NCBI GenBank assembly: GCA_034766995.1
Contig: CM068322.1
Span: 4,036,589 to 4,100,588, forward strand
Source of the DNA: Acanthacorydalis orientalis
Lineage: Eukaryota; Arthropoda; Insecta; Megaloptera; Corydalidae
Direction of reading: 5' to 3'
DNA length: 64,000 nt
Both the position numbers and the translations under genes were made by a program. Positions 38,820 through 57,679 of the stretch are shown one piece after another (positions within the stretch are counted from its first letter, which is position 1; each line of letters begins with the position of its first letter). Under the pieces are notes generated by a model. It was not told the origin of the DNA. It did no database searches and worked only from the letters and a program-made list of their open reading frames with translations.

Positions 38820-39020
38820 TAGTTGAGCGATGGGTCTCATGAGACGGGTCCGTGCCATACAAGTGTATACACTACAGCAGTTGGCTCAGTAACGTTAGCA
38901 CAATGGCATACCCATTCAGTCGCGCACTCATTCATCTTCATCAGGCTCGACTTTGAGTCTCAACCACGAACACCGAGTCCTTGTGTAACACCACATCCCG
39001 TTTCTGACGCGTAGGCAACG
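38820..39020. other. GC-richer island with tRNA-promoter-like boxes
   Basis: Contains the palindrome GTCTCATGAGAC (38831-38842), a sequence TGGCTCAGTAACGTTAGCAC resembling a pol III A box, and GGCTCGACTTTGAGTC about 60 bases on resembling a B box. It could be a tRNA-derived SINE head, but no second copy is seen here. Confidence 0.3.
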
Positions 39021-40495
39021 ATGATACTCATGAGGTTTTAAAAGCTCAAAACTTTAGTGTGAATTCGTGATTTTCCATGTAGAAAATTGTCGTTAATTAT
39101 TGTGTGATTATTAAGTCGGTGTATTTGAATCGAAAATTTATTACTAGATTTTGAAATGAATTGATCTCTCATATTATTTTATTATAAACTATCTAAATAC
39201 GAAAAATTGACTGAAAACATATGACTTACGTCCCTTGTCTTGAAGGTAGTAAAGTGTAAACATTCAACATATCTATAATGCATTTATTAACTGGTTGTTG
39301 TTAGTTTTGTATGTTTTTGAAGCTACAAGAAAACAAAGACATTTTTGGAACTTAATGTTTTATTATTGCCAGAAAAACAAAAATTTTGTATATATATATA
39401 TATATATATACTCTTTACGAAGATAGTGACATAGTTGAAAAAACTGAACACAAGTAATTCTCACAATGTAGAACTGGCAATTTAAATCTGAAAGGTTAAA
39501 AGCGTTTATGTAGACCCCTTGTAATTGATAACGATTTATGCATGACTATATTTTTGAATAACCCATATTATTCAATACATGAATTAGTAGATATACTAAA
39601 AGTATAGGAAATTAGTGTTCATAAGAATTTATCAAACTTGTGTATGTAATTTGATACGATGTGTGAGTTCTGTACAATTTAACCGAAATAAATAATGGAT
39701 CACATTTCCATCTGGCACTTATTGAACAAATGCAATGAAAGCATAATAAATATTTAAATAAATATCTAGGTGGAATCAAAAAAAATGCATCTATAATGAC
39801 GTAGAATTTAGGGGTAAGTAAGGTAAATACATATTATAATTATCAACACACTATAAATAAACAATAGTTGCTTACAACAAAAAACCAAGCTTTATCAAAA
39901 AAAATCTTGCTATATATTTAAATGAGCTAAAAAATGTTGTGTTGAGTACTATTACTGAAGGAAATATTATAGAGATTTAGGTAATACTGTTTGCAACTGG
40001 ACCAATTACAAATAGAGTGCAGTGTCCACAATTATTCAATAGAAAAAAAATCATGACCCATCAAGATAATTTTAAACCTCATGTTCTTTTGACCACTAGA
40101 AAACATTTTTCTGATTTTTTTGATTTTTTGGTTAAGTTGTGCCACTCCAACAATCGTATTTACAATACATTTTGTTTTCAAGTTATCATTTATTGTAGTC
40201 TACAAAATTCGCTGTATAGCAAACTCTTTGATTATTTAATGATATAAAGAAACTTCATGAGTAGGTTTTCGTAATGGAACATAAGCAGTTTTGGAAGATG
40301 AAATATTTGAGTATTGTGGAATAAAGAGATATTTTAAACTACAAAATAATTTGTACATAATTTCATATTTACTTTAAATAAGAATTATTTTAATTTTTCT
40401 TAAAAATCGATACCAGTTTTTTAAACATCACGCCATATTTTACGATTGACTTAGAACTCATTATATCTAAACCAATAGGAAATTATTTCTCATAA

Positions 40496-40563
<68 letters not shown>

Positions 40564-42197
40564 TATTGTGTAAAGAACATGTAAAATATTTATGTTCCTT
40601 TTAATAATTTATTACAAAATTAAATAATTTCTTGGAAAAAATATTTGTAGATAGCATATTTAAAACAACATAAATTATATACGAACGATAAATATTCTAT
40701 TAAAAAACATACTTGATTTGTTAAGTTTTGAGGAAGTATTCATTCGAGTATATTGTAATATATTGGAAAAGATAAATTGTAAATTGCAATTTCCTGTACA
40801 TTTGCTTAAAATTTTACGCATTATACATACACACACGCACACGCGCCCACACATACATATATGTGGGCTGTGTCTGTGGGCTATAGTTATAAAATATTAG
40901 ATTCAAAATATAAGAATTCTTAAACATTTATTATTTTGAATAAATTAAATATTTTTCGTACTTCAATAGGTGAACAATTGAATTTAATATAATCTGACAT
41001 CATATATACTTATTTTTTTCAAGTGTAAATAAACTATTATTTGCAAAAAAATCGAGGTACGTATTAAATATATAATATATAAAAAACCTGTTTTTTATTT
41101 CAATTTTGAATAATTTCTAGTAGAAACTTTTATTTTGTATTAATTACCCGCAAAGTTCATTCTTGAAGAAGAAATCATAACGCTATTAAAATATAATTTC
41201 TTTTAATGATATAATAATAACATTAAAAGTAAAAGTTATAATAATAACGAAAAATTTTGAAATGAGATATTTTGTTTATTTTAAAAATATTAATATGTAA
41301 AAATAAATTTTGTATTTTAAAATTGATAATAATTATTTGTAATCAAATTTATTATCTTAGAAATTTTAATGAAATATTTTCTCTTATTTTATTATATTTA
41401 AATATAAGATTGATACTAGTAAAAATTATGACATTTTTTATAATAATACATTGTGGTAATGATTCTGTAAAATAAAAAAATGAAATAATACCTGAAAAGA
41501 AAATAATTTTTTACTGGTCTTTTTTGAAAGTAATGTTTTGCAAAACAATGAATTATTCTGTAATGAAAAAAAGAGTTTCAAATTTAGAGTTTTTTAAAAT
41601 TATTTAAATTAATGACTAAATTTAGCGCACATAAGAATTAGTTTCATATGAAATGGTTTTCTGACTGGATGAAAAATTTTCAAACCCTTATTCGCACGTA
41701 TGAATAGTTTTTTTCTAATTATTGCAAACATTTTAAAATACAGTTCTTCTACTTTAAATTTACATCCGTCATTATTAAGTACTTTTTAGTCATTTTGCTT
41801 CTTAACAGATGCAATTTTCATATGACTCAATGTACAATCTTTTAATGAATAACTTGTTGTTGTGAGAAAAAAAAACAGTTATAACTGCAACGAAGTTTAA
41901 ACAGAGTAAATGAATAAATATTCATTATGGTTCGCTATGTTATTCGCGAAAAAATAACTGATGAAATTCATACTATTACGAGTACAATACGTCAAGACTA
42001 GTATACGACATTATTGAAATAAGTTTGGTTTCCCTAGCATAAGGAATGATTTTCGATCGACTAAAATTTTGTTTCTATCCATGATTATGTCTTTTGCCAT
42101 AAAACATGAAACGTTGTGAATTATTGTTAAGGGGAAATAGTTTTACATTGTTCTGTAAATTTGTTAGACACAACATCTTTATATATTCTAGACGAAC
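39021..42197. other. A/T-rich DNA, no gene seen
   Basis: Apart from (TA)n at 39395 and 40.5 kb and a CACACGCACACGCGCC run at 40830, nothing is recognised. A 76-codon frame at 40017-40247 (LLTTRKHFSDFFDFLVKLCH) looks like chance. Confidence 0.45.
40499..40566. repeat. (TA)n microsatellite
   Basis: About 30 uninterrupted units, then TAAATATA. Confidence 0.95.
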
Positions 42198-42338
42198 TTT
42201 TAAAAATAAAGATATTACAATAGTCAATTACAAAGAAACTACTCATGGAAAGACTTAAATGAGATATAGTCAACATAGGAAGTCTTTCAATGAGTAGTTT
42301 GTTTCTAATTAACTATTGTAATATTTTTGTTTTTAAAT
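42198..42338. repeat. Hairpin: 59-bp inverted repeat with short loop
   Basis: The arms 42198-42256 and 42280-42338 pair over nearly their full length with about eight to ten mismatches, several of which would be G:U in RNA. Shared blocks are ATATTACAATAGT, AACTACTCAT and GAAAGACTT. The loop is about 23 bases. It lies 195 bases left of the split mariner. Confidence 0.8.
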
Positions 42339-42532
42339 GTTATATTTGTATAGAAATACGTTCCATAATTGTCCAAAAATTATTAAAGATTTATTTGAGA
42401 TAAAGGAAAATGTAACAAAGAATTTAAAATTTATGATTAAAATACGTAGTCTATTGACCTGACGATTATAGTCATATCAAAACCATTGAGTTTAAGTTCT
42501 TTTCCATTAATTTCCATCTTTTGGTAAATTTA

Positions 42533-44697
42533 TTAGGTTGGTAGAAAAATAATTGTCATTTATGACTTTAAAACTCATATATTTTTTTTCCTTTTTGATT
42601 TTCTTAGCTGTTTTAAATGATCCAGAACTGTTGAATGACTAACGTGTAACTTTCATGTAAGCTCTTAAATTGCTGTGAATGTTTTTGATTCAACTAACGT
42701 CTTTAGTTGGTTGTTATGAACTGAAGAAGGACGCTCACGACCTTCTTCATATTTAAATCTCTCGTTCTCAACACGAAATTTTTGGAACCACCATTGTACC
42801 GTAGGAGAGACTGGGGTAAATCCGTCTACTTTTATTAACGATTTTCAACGACAAAATAAATAATTTTCATAAATTGAGCTATACCAATATAAAGGCTGAA
42901 CCCTTAGCTACAATATATGCAAAGATCTTTTAGTCCGAATTGCTTTGTTTAAACACTATTTAGTAAAATGTCTAAACGTGCAAATATTGAAATCTCAAAA
43001 ATCTCGGGATAAATCGATCCACCCTCCGTGGAAAATGGGTCCAATCATTTTATAACTGTTCTTCTTAATGAAAATAATTAATTCAGGTAATTAAAAATCA
43101 TAATACACATTTTATTAATCAGTTTTACATTATAAAAACGTACAAAGCCTTTCATTAAAATATTTTAATTACAAAATATATTCAAAATCTAATCTGAGTC
43201 TTCATAATTTTTGTCGCTCATCCAATTTACACACGTAAAATATGTATTTGAAGTGCGAACACACTTGTCAGGTGCTCTAGTGTCACACGAAATTCATTCT
43301 TCCACCAGACGTTTTCTTTTCTATCTCTTTATAGCAAACATACCACATATAATCGCAGACCTCGTCGGAATCTGACCAATCAAGAATCTTTCATGATGTC
43401 TGCGGTTCAAACTTTGTGCATTTTTCTTTGGTCGCCCTCTTTTTTTGGTGTTGTTATGATAGTCGATTTCATAAATTTCTTCCTCGAAGTATTTTTTTTA
43501 TTTTTTCCTTTCGATTTGGCCTGTTCTGCCGTTAAATTTCGCACGATAGGCGAGTCAGTAAGGACAGCGCTCGTACTTAGTTTCCTTCCTCTTCTCGCTG
43601 GATTTCTCGGGGCGGCTTTCGAAAACGTTCAAATACTTTCAAGCATTGCGCTCATGTTAGTCGCATCACCTCGACGAGGGGTAGAAGGAGCCGTGTAATC
43701 AAACTTCTCGTGTTCTGATGTAGCATTTCAGAAGATGACGTTATCATTCCGTTAGACTTCATACCTTCCTCTTCAACAAGTCTCTCAGTTTCATCCTGGC
43801 TACTCCGAATTTTGCTTCATGAACACTAACTTTTATCTCTTTTGACAGCAAGAAAGGTCATTTTGAGTTGCTCTTTATCGATAGGAGCCTTCTTATATGT
43901 ATAATTGCGCACCGAATTTTTGTAGTTGAAAAGAGAATGAGATATTTGTAACGGAAAATAGAGCGAAGCCACTGAAGCTAAATTGTCTCACGGACGGATT
44001 TGCCCCTATGTCTTCTAGGCGGATTGAGCTCGAAGGCACCTTTTTACTTTGATAATTAATAAAATATAAAAAATTAAAGAAAATGAAAAGAATCTAAGCG
44101 GATTCGTATTCCGAGTGCATTTCTATATAAGAATAACTTACCTGAAGATTATTTTATGGAAGATTAATAATAGATAAAACAAATTTTCTAAGAACGAACG
44201 ATTTCACTTTTGGTCATCGGAAACACGTTGGCGAGAATACAACTTACAGTGTGGCACATAACCAAACAAAATTTCGTTGGTGAAGGAGATACTATAAGAC
44301 GCGTTTATTATATTTATGGCAAGTTCATACGACACACACATCATGGATAACCACCCTGGGCGGAATTACATCGTGGATGGATTTCCCCAGTCCCCTCTAT
44401 GTTTCTTAATAGTACCCACACTGAAAGCATTGTTTATTTTACGATCAGTTTCTACTGCTTTACCACCCGTTTTGAACTCGTATAAAAATTATCTCTTTGC
44501 TCCTTTTTCATCTTCAATTCAATAGCCCAATTTGAAGCAAAATTAATAATAAAACAAAAGTCGATGTTAACAAAAAAACAGAAAGAAAATACACATAAAA
44601 TAAAATATTAACATAAACAATGAAATAATACCCTTATCGAAAAAATTGAGTTTAGAATTCAGAAAACAAAACCGTGATTATTTTCCTACCCACTTAA
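42533..44697 (-). mobile_element. Internally deleted mariner, split by a pogo-like insertion
   Basis: The left end is TTAGGTTGGTAGAAAAATAA after TA. The right end, read inverted, is TTAAGTGGGTAGGAAAATAA before TA. Without the insert at 42802-44399 it is about 565 bp, close to the 527 bp sibling at 51.6 kb. The right flank (44400-44560) and the left flank (42600-42801) together read a mariner N-terminus on the minus strand, including FQKFRV-like and LKTLVES segments, cut off just after the HLKQL helix. The transposase catalytic domain is absent. Confidence 0.8.
42802..44399 (-). mobile_element. Pogo/Tigger-like deletion derivative (copy B), nested in a mariner
   Basis: The ends are GGAGAGACTGGGGTAAATCC and, inverted, GAGGGGACTGGGGAAATCC, each next to TA. 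Copy B aligns with copy A over nearly its whole length: the same A/T-rich left arm with the phrase ATTGAAATCTCAAAAATC, the same RRGRK tract on the minus strand (about 43600), and the same SDSDE and TSNTYFTC ending. It is disrupted by many stops. Length is about 1.6 kb. The duplicated TA and the uninterrupted sibling site at 51.83 kb give a clean insertion footprint. Confidence 0.8.
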
Positions 44698-45149
44698 TAG
44701 ATGAATATGTCATCAAAATCAACGTAGAGATGAAATGCGTAGTGAAACTAGTAACAGAAGACAGAAAATCAAGTGATCTAAAGAAACCAAATTATTACCA
44801 GAAATGAGTCAATGGGATCACAAGTATTTACCACTAGATAATATATATAACGAGTATAAACAAATATATAAGTATATATATATACAAGGTCCAATCTATT
44901 ACGTATGTTAAATTTTGTTTCTTCATATTTTAAAAGTTGACTTTTCTAAACGTATAGCTTTACGTATAAAAATAAAAAAAGAACTTATCTGAAATAAAAT
45001 TTTGTTTGTTCAAAAAACAAGGTTTGTCAATACTAATTATAATATATATATATATATATATGTATATTTTATGTGTGTGTATGTATGTTTTTATACGTGT
45101 GTGTATTTCAAGAATATTATTATATTATATTCATTCGGAAAATTTAATC

Positions 45150-45400
45150 AGGTATTATATTTACTGAAGTTTGAGAGTAAAAAAATATTACAAATTTTCA
45201 TATTGTATTTTATTGTTAATTTTTTTAAATTTTCCAACAAAAATTTTGAAACTTACATTTCATGCGGATTATTTGTGTGTATAATTTGTTAACTTTGTTA
45301 TTTGTTAGTGGGGAGCGAGCGTTAGCGAACGAGGGGTAAGCCCTTCTCGAGGGTTGAAGAGCGTAGAAAGGATAGGGCGGAGACCCTTAATCTTAGTCAA
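45150..45400 (+). repeat. Dispersed repeat R2, copy 1, with GC-rich tail
   Basis: Shares TATTATATTTACTGAAG, GAGAGTAAAAAAAT and ATTATTTGTGTGTATAATTT plus GTTAACTTTGTTATTTGT with 62.81-62.95 kb. It then runs into GC-rich GGGGAGCGAGCGTTAGCGAA and AGGGATAGGGCGGAGACCC-like sequence, unlike its surroundings. No open frame. Confidence 0.55.
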
Positions 45401-46375
45401 GAATATAATTGGAAGATTTTACGTTAATTTTTTATCTTCATTAAGGCTGTAATAGAATCTAAGTAAAGAAAAACAACAGAAAGTAGAAAAATGTACTACG
45501 AATATTTTTGTATTGAAGTAGAAATTTTTAGTTATTCTAATGACTGAATTTTCTTCTGTTGCTTTTAAGTGTTAACTGAAAAATTTGAAAATTAATAAAA
45601 AAAAATGTTGACTAGAATTCAAGGTAGTAGAAGTTTTTCTTTATTTGCGGTGACCTCAGTTAAATTATAATAGTAATTATACGATTTATATCTGTGATGC
45701 TATTGATACGTTGGTTTTTTGGACTTTGTCCTTCTAGATTTGCTAAGTACCTCTAATAGTTTCACCATAAGTGCCATCTTCAGATAGATGTTGAAGGTTG
45801 TCTTCAATATTTACCTAAAAATGGCACTTGTGCTGAAACTATTAATGAAGAATAGATATTTCGCTGTTCGAGAAGCCCGAAGACCGTCAAAAAACGTTTT
45901 ACTAATTATTAATTCACAAAAAGTATGGAATTTATCCACTAACACAAATAAATATGATGTAAAATTATGATTATAGAATATTCAAAACGGTCAATATGTT
46001 TGCTACTGTTTTGTGGTGTGGATAATAAAAGCAACTCTGTGCAGAACTCTACCGCCTTCTGTTCTGTCATTGCTCTCTACTTTGATTAGGGTTATTATAT
46101 TATGGGCTGCAGTTATTCTTTTAAATGTAATGGTAAAAATCTCGATAATTTAATTAAAAGAATAACTAAGTAAAAAGTTTCAAGATTTAATAAAAATATA
46201 TTGTATATTTGTAGTTCTTGAAAGTTTTTTAATCTGAATTAATCTTTTAAAACACAAAATAAATGATCTTCGGAATTCAATTAAAGTACGTAAAAAAATT
46301 ATTGTTATAAATTAGTTTTAGAACATGCTTTTATTACGACAGAATTAAAAAAAACTGCTGGAAAATTAGTCAAAA

Positions 46376-46381
46376 TTTATT
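46376..46381 (-). terminator. Candidate polyadenylation signal AATAAA of the OBP gene
   Basis: AATAAA on the minus strand about 140 bases past the stop codon; a second lies about 45 bases further on. The surrounding DNA is so A/T-rich that chance occurrence is likely, so this is only a candidate. Confidence 0.4.
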
Positions 46382-46522
46382 AATAAACTCCACTCAGAAT
46401 TATCTACAATAAACACTTTTACTACGTTTACTTTCGACTTAATCAATAAATTATTTTAATCATGGAATGCCAATTCATGTTACAAAAAAACATCAACATT
46501 AAATTTAAAAACATTCTAAAAT

Positions 46523-52552
<6,030 letters not shown>

Positions 52553-52592
52553 TGCTGTGAAATGATTGTTTAAGTCACTGTAAACTGGCATC

Positions 52593-52632
52593 AACTGATG
52601 AATTTGAATAAATATATTGTGCATTTTATATA
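52593..52632 (-). promoter_or_regulatory. OBP core promoter: TATA box and TCAGTT initiator
   Basis: Reading the minus strand, TATATAAA at 52632-52625 is followed about 35 bases on by TCAGTT (52598-52593), which matches the arthropod initiator TCAGT. The predicted transcription start is near 52596, giving a 5' UTR of about 44 bases. The spacing is slightly long for a TATA/Inr pair but plausible. Confidence 0.6.
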
Positions 52633-53099
52633 TGTTCATCTATACACAGTAATTTCATGGCACAGAGGTATTTAAACTGTTTATTTTGCATACATATAAT
52701 TAAATATATATATATATGTATATTCAAAATTTTAATTTGAATATAATTAATTTTTTTATTTTTATGAACATTTTATAATAAATCGTTTCATAAAATTGAA
52801 TTTTTAAATGAAGCTTATTTTCTAATACTGTTTTAAATAAAAAAATATTTATTTCTTAATGATATTTAATAACATTTTTTCTGAATAATAATGTCAACGT
52901 TATTGAACAATTGTTTACTACACAATAAACAGTTTTTAGTAAATTGAATTATATCTGGAATGAAAAACTTATATCTCTCTCTTTTTATCTAATTCTCTTA
53001 TATTTATAACATATAATTGTCATTATAACTCTCTTAAACTCGTATATTAACTTCACTGATAATTACCATGATATATAACTTCACTGATGAATACCATCT

Positions 53100-53660
53100 A
53101 AAGTATCTATTTCAGAACTGTGACTAAATTCACAAAAAAATTACTTAGTTACTTTAATTAATTTTCACTATTTACAAACTATATGAATAACTGCGACTCA
53201 GAGGTTCAATAATTGGTCATTTTTATTATTTGATATGTGTATTCAAATAGATATTTTACCATCTTCGTGATGCTAAATGTAGGGAAATCTAAAAAAAAAA
53301 CTAGATTTAATGTAATGTAGCCTTATGAAATGATGGCATCATTATCAAAATACACATAACTAAAAAAATGGATTAAAATTAGTTTTATGTAATTTTTGAA
53401 AACGATTTGGAACAGCTTGAATTGATTTCATAGTAAATTCAGTTATTTTTTAGTCGTTTTGTTGATCACAAGGTAGTTCTGGCATTCTAATATTGTAAAA
53501 CTAAAGAACGCTATGCCACAGAAAAAATATTTTTGTACCTTATATTATTATACCTCAGTGCATTATTAGCAACAAAAAATAATCAAACATCAATTGATGT
53601 ATCTTAACAATTAGATAATTTTTGATGGCTTGTGAGGTGAGTGAATAATGTATTTTGAAA
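53100..53660. repeat. Dispersed AT-rich repeat, inverted copies
   Basis: The minus part 53100-53280 has inverted GACTCAGAGG and GGTCATTTTTATTATTTG. The plus part from 53320 has ATGATGGCATCATTATCAAA and ACACATAACTAAA. A further plus piece at 53570-53650 has CAATTAGATAATTTTTGATG and GCTTGTGAGGTGAG. Confidence 0.45.
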
Positions 53661-54162
53661 GTATTTTTAAATATCTTAACTGAATTTTGCATTAAAAACG
53701 CTTGTAATGATCTGGTTTCTGAAATACCGATGTTTAAAAGTAAATGTAATAATCTTGGAGATTTTTATTTATTTTTATTTATATGTATGAAATATTTTAT
53801 TAAGTAAGTAATATGTTGCTTTTATTTATATATTCTGTTATAAAATAGATTTTTTCTTTAAATTGAAATATTTTAATAAAATAAAAACATATTTTTTTGA
53901 ATTTTATATATTTTATATTTAAATTTAAATTTAAATTTTAATTTCATAACTGCAGGTACTTAGTGTGTTTTAATTTTTATTGTTTCATTAATATCAAGAT
54001 AGGAAAAGTCAGCATAGTACTATTATGAATATTTAACTTTTAAAAAAATAACAAAAGCCTAAAATTAGTTTTTAACGAATTAGGTAAATATTTTTATATA
54101 ATGTTTTTATTATTTTATTTAAACTAAATTAAAAACGGTATATAAGTTCCTTGTACACACAC

Positions 54163-54165
<3 letters not shown>

Positions 54166-54210
<45 letters not shown>
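54166..54210. repeat. (TA)n microsatellite
   Basis: About 22 units, about 130 bases left of the truncated mariner. Confidence 0.94.
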
Positions 54211-54212
<2 letters not shown>

Positions 54213-54339
54213 CAAATAAAATATTTAATAAAAAAATAATTGATTAATATTTATGACACTAATGAAAATAACCCAGGTATTACTCTTTGTTTTCAACAAA
54301 AGTCAAAAATTAATTTAATAATTATGCTAGATATAAACT

Positions 54340-54892
54340 TCGACCTGTTTTTTTCCATTTTCCCGCCTGTTTAGTGGGATATAAAAGGAATTATCCATTA
54401 CGAGCTATTATCAGAGAATCGAACCATCACAAAGGAGTTATATTGTGAACAAATGGTACTGATAAAACAATTCATTGTTAAAAAACGGCCAGCATTAGTT
54501 AAAAGAAAAGATGTAATTTTTCACCGCGACATCCACCGACCTCACACGGCACGCAAAAATCTCTAAAAATTGGGGCAATTTTAATGATTTGTTATTATTC
54601 AACCATCATATTTCCCTGACCTAGCATTTTCGGATTATTACCTGTTTCGAAGTCTTCAAAATCACATCACTGGAAAACGATTTTTATATAGGGAGTAATT
54701 TTCAAAGAAAGCTCGACTCTTTATTTAATGCAAAGCCCAAAAATTTTATTGTCTTGGTATTGAAAATTTAAAATTAAGATTGAAAGAAATTTTAAATAAT
54801 AACGGAAAATATATTTTGGAATAAAATTAAAACGTAATTTTTTTGTTACAAAACGTTTAAAAAACCGCATTATTTATGGAATGACCATACAC
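54340..54892 (+). mobile_element. Mariner 3' half (5'-truncated)
   Basis: The plus strand reads WDIKGIIHYELLSENRTITK, LYCEQMVLIKQFIVKKRPAL, VIFHRDIHRPHTARKNL (second catalytic aspartate region, HRDIHRPH), then after a frameshift FPDLAFSDYYLFRSLQNHIT with the third, and a closing LKEILNNNGKYILE. The 3' end is GGTCATTCCATAAATAATG read inverted, next to TA. The first half of the gene and the 5' end are absent. Confidence 0.75.
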
Positions 54893-56932
54893 TAACTGTA
54901 TGGTGAATATCCCATTTAAGTTTTAATAATTTCTGCCTGATCTTCAAAAGTACATAAGGTCTGCCATTATTCTAATGAAAACCAATGCTTTTCTGTTTGG
55001 AAATTTCTGTAGATTTTTTCAATAGCAGCATCATTTACTATAATTTTAATCAATATTTTTCCAAATCATCTTTGAATCGTCTGAGAGTGGTTCAAAATAC
55101 AAGCATGTCTTTCAATCCCATTAATAATAAAACATGATGTTTGGATGCTTATATATTTCATGAATGACTAATAGAGCTCTTCTTTCTTTGTGCAAGATAT
55201 TTTTCATTGTGCGTGATTATAAAATATTCATTTTTAGACTTTCTTCACATTTGTATAAAAAATGACCGTTATAGTTCCTATTTTAATAATAAATAGATGA
55301 ACATAGGTATATTATTTTTTACTCACACCGTAATAAATTAAACATTTTATTCATTATACAGTTATTTTAAATGACAAAATAATTATGTGAGTCGTGATAA
55401 GTTTTCCTTCAATCACTGCGTTATATAATGTATTTTTTTAATAATTTTTTTATTTACTCTTTTTCAATATTCATAACTTTTTGGGACCGAAGCATATCGG
55501 AAAGCAAGAAACTGCGTTACACATTTTTAGTAGATTATTTTTGCATTTTTATTAAAGGACAGTAATGCAAAATAAATCTAAAATGTACTTTATAATTTTT
55601 ATTTGTAAGGTACGAAAAATGAGGAACACAATTAATCTTATCGTTTCCTGTTTTAAAATTGACGAAAAATTCATCTTTAATAATAATTCAGACATTATGT
55701 TTTGAGAGAAGTTTGCGTTTTTGAAATAATGATAATGACACAGGAACATAAGTGTTTATCAAATATGTAAACAAACTTTTGTTCTAGTCCAATATATTAA
55801 ACATCTTTTTGTTTTATTATTTCACTTCTTTATTAGACTATAAGAAAGTAAATCTTGTATTATTAGGAATTATATAAATAAAAAATAATTCATATATGAA
55901 CTATGATAGTTTCACTTTATCAATACTTTTTGTGTAAAAATAATCAGTAAATACTAAGGGACTAATTACATTTCTTCGTTATATCCGTTACTCGTTATAC
56001 CAATGAGAGTAATCGTAGATATGCAAAAAACTATATGATTATTTGTTAACTATAGTCGAGAATTTGTTATTTAAACATCTATGATAATATACTTCATTAG
56101 TTATCTGTAATAATAATTTAATAAAATAAATAAAATGAAGGTTTAAGAAACAAATTTAACAGTTGAGAACATTTTTACTATAAATAAAAATACGTTTAAT
56201 ATTTTTTGCCATTTCGCAAAAGATATTCTATATTTATTTTACTATTATATTGATATTATTTGAAAATGTTGTTTCAGTATCACTGATTGCAGGTAAGAAA
56301 CGTAACATGTCACATGAATGTTAATGATTGTGTTATGCTTGTAAAAAATGTTCACCTAACACGTTGAAAATATTTAATAGGTATAATTTCCAAGTTCACG
56401 GTACACAGAATATATAGTTAACGTTTAATAATTTTATTGTATGTTTGTATATTTTTTGTCATCGTTCATATTCATTTCACATTTTCAAAATACTTTATCT
56501 ATGTTGTATGGTAGTAAATATATATATATATATATATAACTTAAAAATAATTTTATCAAAAATATCAATAAATTTTGTCTTTTTTCAAAATGATTCATTC
56601 CACATGCTGAATTTTTTTTTATAATTTTAATTAATGTATTATTTTATTTTAGTAAATTTTCTTCATACGAATTTAATTAATTTTAACATTTGCTATTCGA
56701 TATATTATTTGATAAATATCCAAGGTTAATAGTTTTTTAGTTATTTAAATAAATATGAAACTTTATGTTATAAATATGAAAAGTTTATAGTGATGGTACA
56801 AATATGGAATGCTGATGTGGATACAAAGAAAAAGATGAATTTATTAAAAAACCTAAATATTCTAATGATTTCTTTAAAAAATATTCAATGATTGATTTTT
56901 GTTCATATTGAAACCCTTTTGTTCATTCAAAT
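54893..56932. other. A/T-rich DNA, no gene seen
   Basis: Unique A/T-rich sequence with a short (TA)n at 56518-56538. Confidence 0.5.
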
Positions 56933-56977
56933 GACAAGTGCATCACATGATGCACTTGTCGCTGTAATATTACAGCG
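56933..56977. repeat. Twin adjacent palindromes, the second containing TAATATTAC
   Basis: GACAAGTGCATCA and its inverted copy (two-base spacer) occupy 56933-56960. They are followed at 56960-56977 by the perfect palindrome CGCTGTAATATTACAGCG. The second can be drawn as a 5-bp stem with TAATATTA in the loop. No coding frame is adjacent. Confidence 0.75.
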
Positions 56978-57679
56978 CATAAAAACATAATTGTGCTTAA
57001 AGATGAATAATTACCATGATGTTATTTAGTTCAGAGAAAAAATTCTTAGTTAATTCTTCTGCATTTTTTTAACGGGTTATATTTGAAGTGTCGTTCAATT
57101 GTGAAAATAAAGGGTTAAAGAAGAAAAGATAAAAAATGAAGTGTATAAGAAAATTAATTGAAGATTTTCTAATACTAATACACTAATTAAAAAATAACTT
57201 TTTCGATGTTAATTATACTACAGAATATATGTCCAAATCGGAATTGGTTCTTCAATTTGTTTCTCAAATTTTATATAACATTAATAGTTTTTTATTTATC
57301 TTGATTTATTGGCAATCTTAATATAGTTTTATTTTTTATATATGCATATATTTTCTCACACTTATAAACCAGTACATTTTCTGTTTTAATTTATATACTT
57401 GTATTTAGTTCATTATTTGACCTAAATTTTTGCTCATGAAATTTAAATATTTTTCAAGATGAAATTAAAGAAATGTTAAAAAACGAAGTACTTAAAGATA
57501 TTGATGAATGACATAGCTCGAATAAATTTAATAAATTAATTTATTGTCATTTTCCAAGAACACTTTCTTAAATATAGGATGTGCTAGTGAAGCGAGAAAT
57601 TTTAAAAACATGCTTATTGATTTACTATTGGAATGAGAGGGTATAATTAAGTGGTACATTGTTAGTTATTCATGGCTAT

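Noticed and set aside
43393..43698. 101-codon plus-strand frame with hydrophobic stretches
   Set aside because: It is the opposite strand of the RRGRK/linker region of the pogo-like element; the minus strand matches a known transposase layout.
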